DNA from: AP-15 sp963732095 | GTDB lineage: Bacteria; Pseudomonadota; Alphaproteobacteria; ATCC43930; CGMCC-115725 | Reading direction: 5' to 3' | Assembly: GCA_963732095.1 (NCBI GenBank) | Contig: CAVSZA010000048.1 | Coordinates: 124,001-188,000, forward strand | DNA: 64,000 nucleotides | Shown here: positions 52,042-60,965 of the stretch, piece after piece | Layout: the number at the start of each line of letters is the position of its first letter | Position numbering within the stretch: the stretch's first letter is position 1 | The notes under the pieces: model-generated | The model's database searches: none | What the model was told of the DNA's origin: nothing | What the model saw: the letters and a program-made list of their open reading frames with translations, nothing else | Translations under genes and position numbers: made by a program

Positions 52042-52578
52042 TTACGCCTCCGCCGTTTCGGGAGTCGGGTGCTCAGAGGCCGGCTGCTCAGGCGCCGGCT
52101 GCTCATGGGCCGGCTGCTCATGGGCCGGCTGCTCATGGGCCGGCTGCTCATGGGCCGGCTGCTCAGGGACCGGGCGCTCCGCGGTAGGCCGCTCCATCTC
52201 GCGCCCGTCACCGGATCTCTCCCGATCGCCGCGCCGCTGGCGATCGTCACGGCTGCCGCGGCTTTGCATGACCACCGAAGGTCCCTCCTCTAGCTCGTCG
52301 ACGCGGATAGTCAGATAGCGGATCACATCCTCGTTGATCCGCATGGTCCGCTCGAGCTCGGCCACGGCGGCGGGGGGCGCCGAAAGATTCAGCAACACAT
52401 AGTGACCTTTGCGGTTTTTCCGCATGCGATACATCAAGTTGCGCAACCCCCAGTATTCGCGCTTCTTCACCTCGCCGCCATTGTCGGCGACGAGCTGAGT
52501 GAAAGTGTCGGCGAGGGCATCAACCTGGGCGCCGGAAATGTCCTGGCGCGCGATGAACACGTTCTCGTACAGTGGCAT
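52042..52578 (-). CDS. rpsF: 30S ribosomal protein S6 with long repeat tail
   Basis: A 178-residue S6, clearly longer than the usual 95-135. Residues 1-100 are a normal S6 fold (YENVFIARQDISGAQVDALA, REYWGLRNLMYRMRKNRKGH, YVLLNLSAPPAAVAELER, IRYLTIRVD). The rest is a charged, disordered tail: an Arg/Asp-rich segment and then HEQPA-type pentapeptides repeated about six times. The tail is encoded by a 15-bp tandem repeat. It is first gene of the operon, divergent from fabD across 225 bases. Confidence 0.95.
   Translation of the reverse strand: MPLYENVFIARQDISGAQVDALADTFTQLVADNGGEVKKREYWGLRNLMYRMRKNRKGHYVLLNLSAPPAAVAELERTMRINEDVIRYLTIRVDELEEGPSVVMQSRGSRDDRQRRGDRERSGDGREMERPTAERPVPEQPAHEQPAHEQPAHEQPAHEQPAPEQPASEHPTPETAEA
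52081..52165. repeat. 15-bp tandem repeat inside rpsF
   Basis: CGGCTGCTCA recurs at exactly 15-bp steps from 52081, 52096, 52111, 52126, 52141 and 52156, with spacer TGGGC in four units and GGCGC in the first. On the minus strand it encodes the pentapeptide E-Q-P-A-H. The period is a multiple of three, so copy-number change would keep the frame. Confidence 0.85.
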
Positions 52579-52803
52579 AGTGAACCGTATCCCTTATGGC
52601 TAGTGAGGATTTCGGAGCGCAAGCGCCAACCGAACCGAGCCGGCCGAGCCGGCAAGGGTTGAATCTCCATATTATAAGGGAGGCCGGCACTGGCGCAACC
52701 CGAGGACGCAACGCCTCCTTGACAACGGGCGTGGCGCCGCTATCACCACGTGGCCCGCAGCGACCAGTGCGGGCAGGCCGGCGAAGGGGGAACGCGGTTC
52801 CGC

Positions 52804-53748
52804 ATGAAGCGGGCATTCGTATTTCCGGGACAGGGCTCGCAGGCGGTCGGCATGGGGCGTGTCCTGGCGGCGACATTTGCGCCGGCGCGCCAGGTGTTCG
52901 AGGGCGTGGACGACGCCTTGTCGCAAAACCTCTCGCGGCTCATGTTCGAAGGACCGGAGAGCGAGCTTACCCTGACCGAAAACGCCCAGCCGGCGTTGAT
53001 GGCGGCGAGCCTTGCGGTCATCCGCGTGCTCGAGGCGGAGGGCGGTTTCGCCCTGACCCGGCACGCCGCCTTCGTGGCGGGGCATTCGCTTGGCGAATAC
53101 TCGGCACTTGCGGCAGCAGGTACGCTCACCATCGGAGAGGGGGCGCGTCTGCTCAGGCAGCGCGGCCGGGCGATGCAGGAGGCCGTTCCGGTCGGCGAGG
53201 GCGCGATGGCGGCGCTGCTCGGCCTCGACCTCAAGCAGGGGCAGGCGGTTGCGGCGGAGGCTGCCGGCCCGGATCAAGTATGCGCGGTGGCCAACGACAA
53301 TGCTCCGGGCCAAATCGTCGTTAGCGGGCACCGACAAGCCGTCGAACGGGCGATTGCGATAGCTCGGGCAAGTGGGGCGAGGCGGTCGATCGCCCTTCCG
53401 GTCAGTGCGCCGTTTCATTCGCCGCTGATGGCGCCCGCTGCCGAAGTCATGGCGGAAGCTCTCGGCCGGGTCGCGCTGCAGCCGCCAATGGTGCCGCTCG
53501 TCGCCAATGTGTCGGCGACTGCGACGGGCGATCCGGCACGGATCCAGCGCGGCCTCTTCGAACAGGTGACGGCGATGGTGCGGTGGCGCGAGAGCATGCT
53601 CTTTCTTAAGCAGGAGGGGGTTGAAGAGGTCGTCGAGATTGGAACCGGCCGCGTGCTCACCGGGCTCGCCAAGCGGATCGACCCGGATCTCTCGGCACGC
53701 TCGGTCGGGACACCGGCAGAAATCGGGAGTTTGATAGAGGGGCTGTGA
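52804..53748 (+). CDS. fabD: malonyl-CoA:ACP transacylase
   Basis: A 314-residue acyltransferase that loads malonyl groups onto acyl carrier protein for fatty-acid synthesis. FVFPGQGSQAVGMGR is the N-terminal oxyanion segment, AGHSLGEYSALAAAG the nucleophile elbow with Ser in GHSLG, and LPVSAPFHSPLM the catalytic His. The C-terminus has VVEIGTGRVLTGLAKR. ATG 52804 gives the standard N-terminus. It opens a plus-strand run fabD-fabG-acpP-fabF-mltG-yicC-gmk. Confidence 0.95.
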   Translation: MKRAFVFPGQGSQAVGMGRVLAATFAPARQVFEGVDDALSQNLSRLMFEGPESELTLTENAQPALMAASLAVIRVLEAEGGFALTRHAAFVAGHSLGEYSALAAAGTLTIGEGARLLRQRGRAMQEAVPVGEGAMAALLGLDLKQGQAVAAEAAGPDQVCAVANDNAPGQIVVSGHRQAVERAIAIARASGARRSIALPVSAPFHSPLMAPAAEVMAEALGRVALQPPMVPLVANVSATATGDPARIQRGLFEQVTAMVRWRESMLFLKQEGVEEVVEIGTGRVLTGLAKRIDPDLSARSVGTPAEIGSLIEGL

Positions 53749-53756
53749 TCTAGCTC

Positions 53757-53804
53757 CGGTCATTCCGGGGCGCGGGCTCCGCCCGCGAGCCGGGCCCATG
53801 GGCC
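53757..53804. repeat. palindromic repeat between fabD and fabG
   Basis: CGCGGGC-TCC-GCCCGCG (53771-53787) is followed by the near-perfect palindrome GGGCCCATGGGCC. The flank GGTCATTCCGGGG links it to the REP-like family seen elsewhere in the window. It could attenuate or process the fabD-fabG transcript. Confidence 0.5.
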
Positions 53805-53902
53805 GTCCTGGAATAACGGCCTTGCTCTTGGAACGACAACGCTTTTCGCCGGTTTCACAGCACGGCTTTGGTGCACGATATCATTGGATAGAGGTTTCGC
53901 GA

Positions 53903-54640
53903 TTGTTCGATCTGTCTGGTCAAACCGGGTTGGTGACCGGAGCCTCTGGCGGGATCGGCGGGGCGATCGCCAGGGCCCTGCATCGCCAAGGCGCGGAGGT
54001 CATGGTGACGGGAACACGTCCCGCCGCACTCCAAGCATTGGCAGGCGAGCTCGGCGCCCGCGTGCATGTCGGGCTGGCCGACCTCGCCGATCCAACGGCG
54101 CCGGAACAACTCGCCAAAGCGGCCGAGGCCGCAATGGGCCGGGTCGACATTCTCGTCAACAACGCGGGGATCACCCGTGACGCGCTAGCGCTGCGGATGA
54201 AAGACGACGACTGGCAATCGGTTCTGGAGGTCAATTTGACGGCCCAGTTCCGGCTCACCCGCGCGGTGCTGCCCGGCATGGTTCGTCGGCGCCGCGGACG
54301 TGTAATCGGGATCAGCTCGGTTGTCGGGGTTAGCGGGAATGCCGGGCAGGCTAATTATGCCGCGGCAAAAGCCGCAATGATCGGCATGTCGAAATCGATT
54401 GCTGCCGAGATTGCCGGGCGCGGCATTACCGTGAACTGTATCGCGCCGGGCCTGATCGTGACGGCGATGACCGACAAATTGACGACGCAGCAATGCGCGC
54501 GGCTCACCGAAGCGATTCCCGCCGGCCGGTTCGGCACCCCGGAGGAGGTGGCTGCGGCGGTGGTTTATCTGGCGAGCGCCGAAGCGGCTTATGTTACAGG
54601 CCAGACCTTGCACATCAATGGCGGTATGGTCATGGTATGA
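53903..54640 (+). CDS. fabG: 3-oxoacyl-ACP reductase
   Basis: A 245-residue short-chain dehydrogenase that reduces 3-oxoacyl-ACP with NADPH. LVTGASGGIGGAIARAL is the cofactor loop, NNAGITRDALALRM, ISSVVGVSGNAGQANYAAAK (Ser, Tyr and Lys of the active site) and NCIAPGLIVTAMTDKL are conserved. Homology begins exactly at TTG 53903 (reading FDLSGQTGLVTG), with GAGG upstream; no ATG gives a natural N-terminus, so TTG initiation is proposed. It lies 154 bases after fabD, with a palindromic repeat between. Confidence 0.93.
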   Translation: MFDLSGQTGLVTGASGGIGGAIARALHRQGAEVMVTGTRPAALQALAGELGARVHVGLADLADPTAPEQLAKAAEAAMGRVDILVNNAGITRDALALRMKDDDWQSVLEVNLTAQFRLTRAVLPGMVRRRRGRVIGISSVVGVSGNAGQANYAAAKAAMIGMSKSIAAEIAGRGITVNCIAPGLIVTAMTDKLTTQQCARLTEAIPAGRFGTPEEVAAAVVYLASAEAAYVTGQTLHINGGMVMV

Positions 54641-54844
54641 AGCTGTCGAATTGCTCCTCGGAGCAGCCGATTTGCAGTGCCGGGGAAACATGCTATGTGA
54701 CCGCATCGTGACTCTGATCTCGACGCGGTCCCTGAGGGCGGTCCCTAAGGGCGATCCGGGGAGGGCGGCGCCCGTCACGGCCGACAGCGCCAGGGCGTTT
54801 GGTGCGTAGACGGTTTTCCAGCAAGCCACTGAGGATAAGAACGG

Positions 54845-55078
54845 ATGAGTGACGTCGCTGATCGGGTCAAGAAGATCGTGGTCGAGCATCTCGGCGTCGA
54901 CGAATCGAAGGTGACCGAAAACGCCAGCTTCATCGACGATCTGGGCGCCGACAGCCTTGACACCGTCGAGCTGGTCATGGCCTTCGAGGAGGAGTTCGGG
55001 TGCGAGATCCCGGATGACGCGGCCGAGAAGATCGTGACGGTGAAGGATGCGGTCAGCTTCATCGAAACGCACAGCTGA
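54845..55078 (+). CDS. acpP: acyl carrier protein
   Basis: A 77-residue acidic four-helix protein. The Ser in LGADSLDTVELVMAFEEEFG is the 4'-phosphopantetheine attachment site; VKKIVVEHLGVDESKV and IPDDAAEKIVTVKDAV complete the fold. It carries growing acyl chains among FabD, FabG and FabF. The 204-base gap before it probably includes its own promoter, as acpP is usually expressed far more strongly than its neighbours. Confidence 0.97.
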   Translation: MSDVADRVKKIVVEHLGVDESKVTENASFIDDLGADSLDTVELVMAFEEEFGCEIPDDAAEKIVTVKDAVSFIETHS

Positions 55079-55156
55079 GCCGCCCGCTGTCAAGCTACCC
55101 CGGCTCCAGGTCGCATGTCGCCGGCATTCCCACCTCACGAGGGTGAAGAGTAGAAT

Positions 55157-56419
55157 ATGCGACGCGTCGTAGTTACCGGCATGGGGCTGGTGACGCCGTT
55201 CGGGATCGGCCTCGAACGGAACTGGAGCAGTCTGGTCGAGGGGGTGTCGGGCATCCGAGCGATTCAGTCATTCGACGTTTCCGACCTGCCGGTCAAGATC
55301 GCCGGACAAGTCCCGCGCGGCGAGACTGCCGCGGGTCTCTTCAATGCCGACGATTGGGTGCCGCCCAAGGACCAGCGCAAAATGGACGGGTTCATCGTCT
55401 ATGCGCTCGCCGCAGCCGCCCAAGCGGTCGAAGACGCCGGCTGGACCCCGCAAGCCGAGGAGGCGCGCGAGCGCACCGGCGTGATAATCGGCTCCGGCAT
55501 CGGCGGACTGCCCGGAATAACCGACGGTGCGTTGACCATACACGAACGCGGTCCGCGCCGTCTTTCGCCGTTTTTTATTCCCGCCAATCTAATCAATCTC
55601 GCCTCCGGCCACGTCTCGATCCGGTACGGCTTCACCGGGCCTAACCACGCCGTGGTGACCGCTTGCTCGAGCGGGGCGCATGCGATCGGCGACGCGGCGC
55701 GGCTGATCATGCTCGATGACGCCGACGTCATGGTTTGCGGCGGGACGGAGGCGGCGATCTGCCGACTCGGTCTCGCCGGCTTTGCGTCGGCTCGCGCACT
55801 GTCCACCGGGTTCAACCACGACCCGCCGCGGGCATCGCGCCCGTGGGACCGAGAACGCGACGGTTTTGTCATGGGCGAGGGCGCCGGAATTGTCGTCCTC
55901 GAAGAGTACGAGCACGCCAAGCGGCGAGATGCGAAGATCTACGCCGAGGTGATCGGATACGGCATGTCCGGCGACGCATTCCACCTGACCGCTCCCGCGG
56001 AGGACGGCAACGGCGCGTTTCGGTCGATGCGCAACGCCTTGCGGCGGGCGGGCATTGCGCCGGACAAAATCGACTACATCAATGCCCACGGCACATCGAC
56101 TCCGCTCGGCGACGAGATCGAGCTCGGCGCCGTGAAGAGGCTGTTCGGCGGCCATGCCTACGAGCTGTCGATGTCGTCGACAAAATCGGCGATCGGACAC
56201 CTGCTCGGAGCGGCAGGCAGCGTCGAGGCGATCTTCGCGATCCTGGCGATCCGCGATGGCGTCGTCCCCCCGACGCTCAATCTCGACAATCCCTCTCCGT
56301 CCTGCGACATCGACCTGGTGCCAAAACAAGCCAAGCAGCGCAGAGTGAACTACGCGCTCTCCAATTCCTTTGGCTTCGGCGGCACCAATGCCTCGCTGAT
56401 CTTTGTCGGGCCGCCCTGA
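55157..56419 (+). CDS. fabF: beta-ketoacyl-ACP synthase II
   Basis: A 420-residue condensing enzyme that elongates acyl-ACP with malonyl-ACP. The Cys-His-His triad is visible: Cys in VVTACSSGAHAIGDAARLIM, His in YINAHGTSTPLGDEIE and His in STKSAIGHLLGAAGSVEAIF. The N-terminus RRVVVTGMGLVTPFGIGLER and C-terminus NSFGFGGTNASLIF are classical. A good GAGGG site precedes ATG 55157. It follows acpP by 78 bases. Confidence 0.96.
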   Translation: MRRVVVTGMGLVTPFGIGLERNWSSLVEGVSGIRAIQSFDVSDLPVKIAGQVPRGETAAGLFNADDWVPPKDQRKMDGFIVYALAAAAQAVEDAGWTPQAEEARERTGVIIGSGIGGLPGITDGALTIHERGPRRLSPFFIPANLINLASGHVSIRYGFTGPNHAVVTACSSGAHAIGDAARLIMLDDADVMVCGGTEAAICRLGLAGFASARALSTGFNHDPPRASRPWDRERDGFVMGEGAGIVVLEEYEHAKRRDAKIYAEVIGYGMSGDAFHLTAPAEDGNGAFRSMRNALRRAGIAPDKIDYINAHGTSTPLGDEIELGAVKRLFGGHAYELSMSSTKSAIGHLLGAAGSVEAIFAILAIRDGVVPPTLNLDNPSPSCDIDLVPKQAKQRRVNYALSNSFGFGGTNASLIFVGPP

Positions 56420-56457
56420 ACGATCGAGGCGCGCGGCCGCGGAAACGGGCGGGATTG

Positions 56458-57495
56458 ATGCGGGGTTTCTTTCGCCTCTTGGCATGGGCGGCGGTCACCG
56501 TGTCGCTGGTCCTCGTCTTCCTGGGAGGAGCCGGCTATTGGCTCTACCGCGACGTCGCCGCGCCCGGCCCGTTGACCGAACCGCGCACGGTCGTGATCGC
56601 TCCGCATACCGGCCTCTCCGATATCGCCTCGCTGCTGGCGCAGCAGGGCGTCATCCGGCACCGGCGCTCCTTTGAGCTGGGCGCGACCTTATCGGGCCGC
56701 AGCTCCGCGCTCCTGGCCGGCGAATACGAGTTTCCGGCTGGAACGAGCGCGCTGCAGGCGATGGAGATCATCGCCAGCGGCAAGACGGTCAAGCATCGGC
56801 TGACAATCCCGGAGGGCCTGACGAGCGCGGAAATTCTGGCGCTCGTGCAAGCCGCGCCTGCGCTCGACGGGGATCCCGGCCCGCCGCCTGCCGACGGCGA
56901 GTTGCTGCCGGAAACCTATCTTTATGAATATGGCGACCGCCGAAAGGACATCATCGACCGCATGCAGCGGTCGATGGCGCGCGCCCTCGCGGAAGTGTGG
57001 GCCGAGCGTCGCCCCGACCTACCGTTCACGACTCCCCGAGAGGTGTTGATCCTCGCCTCGCTCATCGAAAAGGAAGCTTCGCGCGAGGATGAGCAGGCCC
57101 GGATCGCGGGGGTGTTCGCCAACCGGCTGCGCCTGGGCATGCGGCTGCAATCCGATCCTTCGGTGATCTATGCCTTGAGCGATCGGGGCTCGAAGAGGCT
57201 CGATCGCCGGCTGACCCGTACCGATCTGGCGATTGCCTCGCCCTACAACACCTATTTGACCAAGGGGCTGCCGCCCGGCCCGATCGACAACCCTGGAATA
57301 TCCGCGCTGCGAGCGGCCGCACGACCGGCCTTCACCGATGAGCTCTATTTCGTCGCCGACGGAACGGGTGGTCATGTTTTTGCCTCGACGCTCGCCGAAC
57401 ACAGCCGAAACGTCTCGCAATACCGCCACAGCTCCGCGGCCGCAGCGGAGCGCGGAATACCGGTTCAAGCAATCCCCGACGAAAAACCGAGTTAG
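56458..57495 (+). CDS. mltG: endolytic murein transglycosylase MltG
   Basis: A 345-residue inner-membrane protein that cleaves nascent peptidoglycan strands. Residues 6-28 form the single membrane anchor; the LysM-like subdomain covers TVVIAPHTGLSDIASLLAQQ. The catalytic YceG domain has LLPETYLYEYG, ILASLIEKEASREDEQARIA (Glu204 the candidate catalytic residue), QSDPSVIYAL, SPYNTYLTKGLPPGPIDNPG and ELYFVADGTGGHVFA. It lies 38 bases after fabF. The ribosome site is weak; coupling to upstream translation is likely. Confidence 0.93.
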   Translation: MRGFFRLLAWAAVTVSLVLVFLGGAGYWLYRDVAAPGPLTEPRTVVIAPHTGLSDIASLLAQQGVIRHRRSFELGATLSGRSSALLAGEYEFPAGTSALQAMEIIASGKTVKHRLTIPEGLTSAEILALVQAAPALDGDPGPPPADGELLPETYLYEYGDRRKDIIDRMQRSMARALAEVWAERRPDLPFTTPREVLILASLIEKEASREDEQARIAGVFANRLRLGMRLQSDPSVIYALSDRGSKRLDRRLTRTDLAIASPYNTYLTKGLPPGPIDNPGISALRAAARPAFTDELYFVADGTGGHVFASTLAEHSRNVSQYRHSSAAAAERGIPVQAIPDEKPS

Positions 57496-57547
57496 CCCGT
57501 CCGGTAGCGTCGTATAACCGAACCCCGATAAGCGGAGAACGGCGGAT

Positions 57548-58429
57548 TTGGGTATTGTCAGCATGACCGGCTTTGCGCGGGCGCAAGGCGACGAGCTCGG
57601 CATCAGCTGGGTTTGGGAGATCAAGAGCGTCAACGGCAAGTCACTCGATTTGCGGCTTCGGCTGGCGCCCGGTTTCGATGCGTTGGAGCCGCAGCTTCGC
57701 GCGCTGCTGGCGCAGCGTTTCCGCCGAGGCAACTTTTCCGCTACCCTCACCGTGACCCGTACCCAGCCCGCGGTAGTGCGGGTCAATCGCGAGACATTGG
57801 CTCAGCTCGTTGCGCTGATGAACGAGCTGGCGGGCGAGATCGAGGCGGCGCCGCCGCGCATCGACGGGCTGCTGGCTCTGCGCGGCGTGGTGGAAACGGT
57901 CGAAGACGAACCGGATGCCGTGCTCGAGGAACGCCGGCATGCCGTTCTCGACAGCTGGGCGACAGCGCTCGACGCGCTGGCCGGCGCCAGGGCGGAGGAA
58001 GGCGCGCGTCTCGCCGCCGTGCTGCACAGCCAGCTCGCGGAGATGGCGGCCCTGGTGGAGGCGGCAGCGGGATGCGCGGCGGCCCAGCCGGCGGCGATTC
58101 GCGAAAGGCTGCAGACAATGCTGGCGAATATCGCCGATCTCGCCCCGGGAATGCCGGAGGAGCGGGTCGCGCAGGAAATGGCGCTGCTCGTCACTCGCTC
58201 GGATATTCGCGAGGAGCTGGAGCGCTTGCGGGCGCATCTCGAGCAGGCTGCCGATCTGCTGCGGCAGGACGAGGCGGTTGGACGCCGTCTCGATTTCCTC
58301 TGCCAGGAGTTGAACCGCGAAGCCAATACATTGTGCTCGAAATCAGCCGACATCGAGCTGACCCGAGTGGGGCTTTCTTTGAAAGCGGCGATCGAACAAT
58401 TCCGCGAGCAGGTGCAGAACATCGAATGA
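57548..58429 (+). CDS. YicC/YloC family endoribonuclease
   Basis: A 293-residue protein. SMTGFARAQGDELGISWVWE and IKSVNGKSLDLRLRLAPGFD at the N-terminus and RRLDFLCQELNREANTLCSK, SADIELTRVGLSLKAAIEQF and REQVQNIE at the C-terminus are signature regions of the YicC family, recently linked to RNA cleavage and sRNA turnover in enterobacteria. The predicted start is TTG 57548; ATG 57563 would begin at the conserved MTGFA. Its stop overlaps the ATG of gmk (ATGA). Confidence 0.9.
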   Translation: MGIVSMTGFARAQGDELGISWVWEIKSVNGKSLDLRLRLAPGFDALEPQLRALLAQRFRRGNFSATLTVTRTQPAVVRVNRETLAQLVALMNELAGEIEAAPPRIDGLLALRGVVETVEDEPDAVLEERRHAVLDSWATALDALAGARAEEGARLAAVLHSQLAEMAALVEAAAGCAAAQPAAIRERLQTMLANIADLAPGMPEERVAQEMALLVTRSDIREELERLRAHLEQAADLLRQDEAVGRRLDFLCQELNREANTLCSKSADIELTRVGLSLKAAIEQFREQVQNIE

Positions 58430-59060
58430 GCCCGCCAGCAATCGAAAGGCGCGGGTTCTTGCTGGTCCTGTCGTCGCCATCGGGCGCGGGAAAGACGACG
58501 ATCACCCGGCAGCTCGTCGCCGGTGACCCTGCGCTGGGCCTGTCGGTCTCGGTGACAACCCGTCTGCCGCGGGACGGCGAAGTGGAAGGCCGCGACTATT
58601 ATTTCATCGACCGGCATCGCTTCGACGAGATGCTCGCGCAAGGCGAACTCCTGGAGCACGCGACGGTGTTCGGAAACTGCTACGGCACGCCGCGCGGGCC
58701 TATCGAGGCGGCGCTCTCCGCCGGGCGCGATGTCGTCGGAGACGTCGACTGGCAAGGCACCCAGCAGCTCGCGAAGAGCGTTCCGCAGGATCTCGTCTCG
58801 GTCTTCGTGCTGCCGCCCAGCCTTGCCGCGCTCGAGGCGCGGCTGCGCGCCCGCGCCCAGGACAGCGCCGCGGTAGTCGCCTCCCGGATGGCCAAATCGG
58901 CCGAGGAGATGAGCCACTGGCCGGAATACGATTACGTGATCGTCAACCGCGACGTCGAGGAGAGCGTCGCGCAGGTCCGCGCCATCGTTACGGCGGAGAG
59001 GCTACGGCGCGAACGACAACCGGCCTCGCCGAATTCGTCGCCACCCTCCGGGCGGGCTGA
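58426..59060 (+). CDS. gmk: guanylate kinase, apparent frameshift in the last codons
   Basis: An essential enzyme phosphorylating GMP to GDP. LLVLSSPSGAGKTTITRQLV is the P-loop, SVTTRLPRDGEVEGRDYYFI the GMP-binding part, VVGDVDWQGTQQL and YDYVIVNRDVEESVAQVRAI the rest of the fold. After RLRRER the frame would run on for 63 unrelated codons (to 59226, antisense to the next gene). The neighbouring frame reads TTGLAEFVATLRAG and stops at TGA 59058-59060, the usual end, so one base seems to be missing near 59015. ATGA overlap with the YicC-family gene shows coupling. Confidence 0.9.
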
Positions 59061-59102
59061 CAAGGCGCCCCGAGCGGGACGCCCTATCACGCGAGTTTGT
59101 TA

Positions 59103-60864
59103 TCAAGGCGATTTGCCGATGTCGAGGTCGAGGCCGGGCAGCACCTGCGTGCCCTCTTTTTGCACCGCGGTCAGGCTGTTCGGATCGAGACCCAACGCCG
59201 CCAAGATCGTCGGCGCGATCTGGTAGGTTTCGACCGGGCTGGTCACCGTCCGAGGGGAAAAACACGGATTTGACAGCAACATGATCACGTTCGTGTCATC
59301 GTGTGCGAAGCCGCCGTGTTCAGCGAGTTTCTTGCCGCTTCCGGAGTAGGTAACGCCAATATTCGGCGTGACGATGATATCCGGCGTGCGCGGGTCGCCA
59401 TTCGGCGGCAGCCCCGGCGGGTTGAACATCTGGGCAATCCCCGGTCCAGAGAAAATCTCGCCGATTCCAGCGATGTTGCTGGTTGCCGGCGACTGACTTT
59501 CCAACATTCCCACGGCATTCGTGGTTTGTGTCGAATCCGACAGCCAGATCAGCGAAATGTCGTCTTCGGTCGGCCCGATCCCGTTGGGGTTTGCCGGCGA
59601 CTCGGAGAATGGCAGCAGGTCCTGCAGGATCGTCGCCGGCGATGTCGTTATCGGGTCACCAGGCTTGGTCGATATGCCCAAGTATCGAGCGGAGTTGATC
59701 GGGCTCTGGCCATGCTTGGCCGAAATGATGATCAGGGTCGATTGATAGAGCCCGTTCTTTTTGAGCGCGGCGACCATTTTCCCGATTGAACTGTCGGCGA
59801 ACTCGATCTCGCTCAGCAGCGCCGCGCTCGGGGTGCCGATATTGTCGAGATAGCCGCCGGTCACGGTGGTAGGAAGACTCTTCTCAATCAGCTTCTGGCC
59901 GACGCTGACCACCTGAAAATTCATTCCAAAGAGGTTGGGGACCGGCCGGTGATAAGTGCCGCTGTGATCCTTGCCGCCGATCTCGTTGAGGATCGCCTGC
60001 ACCTTCAGGCTGTCGTAACACTGTATGTTCTGGAAGCTGTCGGTCCAGGCATTGCTGTTGGATACAGCGGTCTGATCCGGCAGCGGGTTGCACCCGGGCA
60101 CGGTGGGCAACGCTACCGGGATCGAGTTGATTTCCGGCGAGTAGTAGTCGTCGACGTTGGTCCCGTTGCCGGGGCCCGAGACCGACGAGTACGAGGGATG
60201 CTTGTCCGACCAGGCGGTGTAGCCGCCGGCTGCGTGCACCACGCCAAAAATCGTGTTCGTGCGAACAAAGTTCCAAGGATAGACCGGGTTGCAGTTACGG
60301 GCCGGATCGCGCTCGAGCTTGTTCGGATCGATCGATGCGATGCCGCCGTCCGCGCCGGCTGGCGCTCCCCCATTGAGGGGGAGCTTGTTGATATCGATAC
60401 CCTCGTCGAATTCCGTGGTCGTGCCCGTCGGAGGTGTCTGCGGGCGTGCACAGGCCCGGCGCTCCCGCAACACCGTTCCCGGTCGTCGTCGCTGGCGGAT
60501 CGAGCGAGCGGTCGTAGGCGACGTCGTAAAATGCGCCGACGGTTCGCGGCGAGCCGCCGCTCACCAGCGCCATCAGTCCGGGGAACGAATCGGACGGCTT
60601 CGACGTGGCAGCGTCCAGGTAATTGACGCCCGTCTCGGCAAGTTCGGCCAGATTCGGGCAATAGGGCGCACCGCCGTTAACACCGCTGATCCCTTGCGCG
60701 CAGTTGATAAAATCGAGGGCATGCATGCCGTCGATGCTGATCAGCAGGACGTGCTGAACGCCGCCCCTGTTGTGGTCCTCTTGCGAATCGGCATGAACTG
60801 GCGAACCTGCCGAAGCCGCCAGAAGCCCGGCGCCGACAGCGGCGCCTTCCAGGAATTTCCGCAT
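59103..60864 (-). pseudogene. exported alkaline phosphatase/phosphodiesterase family protein, one frameshift
   Basis: A secreted metalloenzyme of about 585 residues. From ATG 60864: signal peptide (LEGAAVGAGLLAASAGSPVH), then HVLLISIDGMHALDFINCAQ, where Asp is a metal ligand, and SKPSDSFPGLMALVSGGSPR with the probable nucleophile Ser/Thr. The second frame continues FDEGIDINKLP, TLIIISAKHGQSPINSARYL with metal Lys/His residues, and KLAEHGGFAHDDTNVIMLLS. Removing one base from the G-run 60442-60444 (CCC on the coding strand) joins the frames at CTP/QTPPTG. If intact, it is a periplasmic or secreted phosphodiesterase. It is inserted between gmk and rsmA, converging on gmk. Confidence 0.78.
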
Positions 60865-60965
60865 AATTTATCCCTCATTTTAGATAAACGGCGGGGAAGC
60901 TATGCGGGGCTCATGAAACTAGGGCGGCAGATTGATTACAGTTCGATGACAATCAGCGAGCCCGG

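Noticed and set aside
52081..52165. Possible short CRISPR-like array
   Set aside because: Repeats have a 15-bp period with no unique spacers and are in frame inside rpsF; it is a coding tandem repeat.
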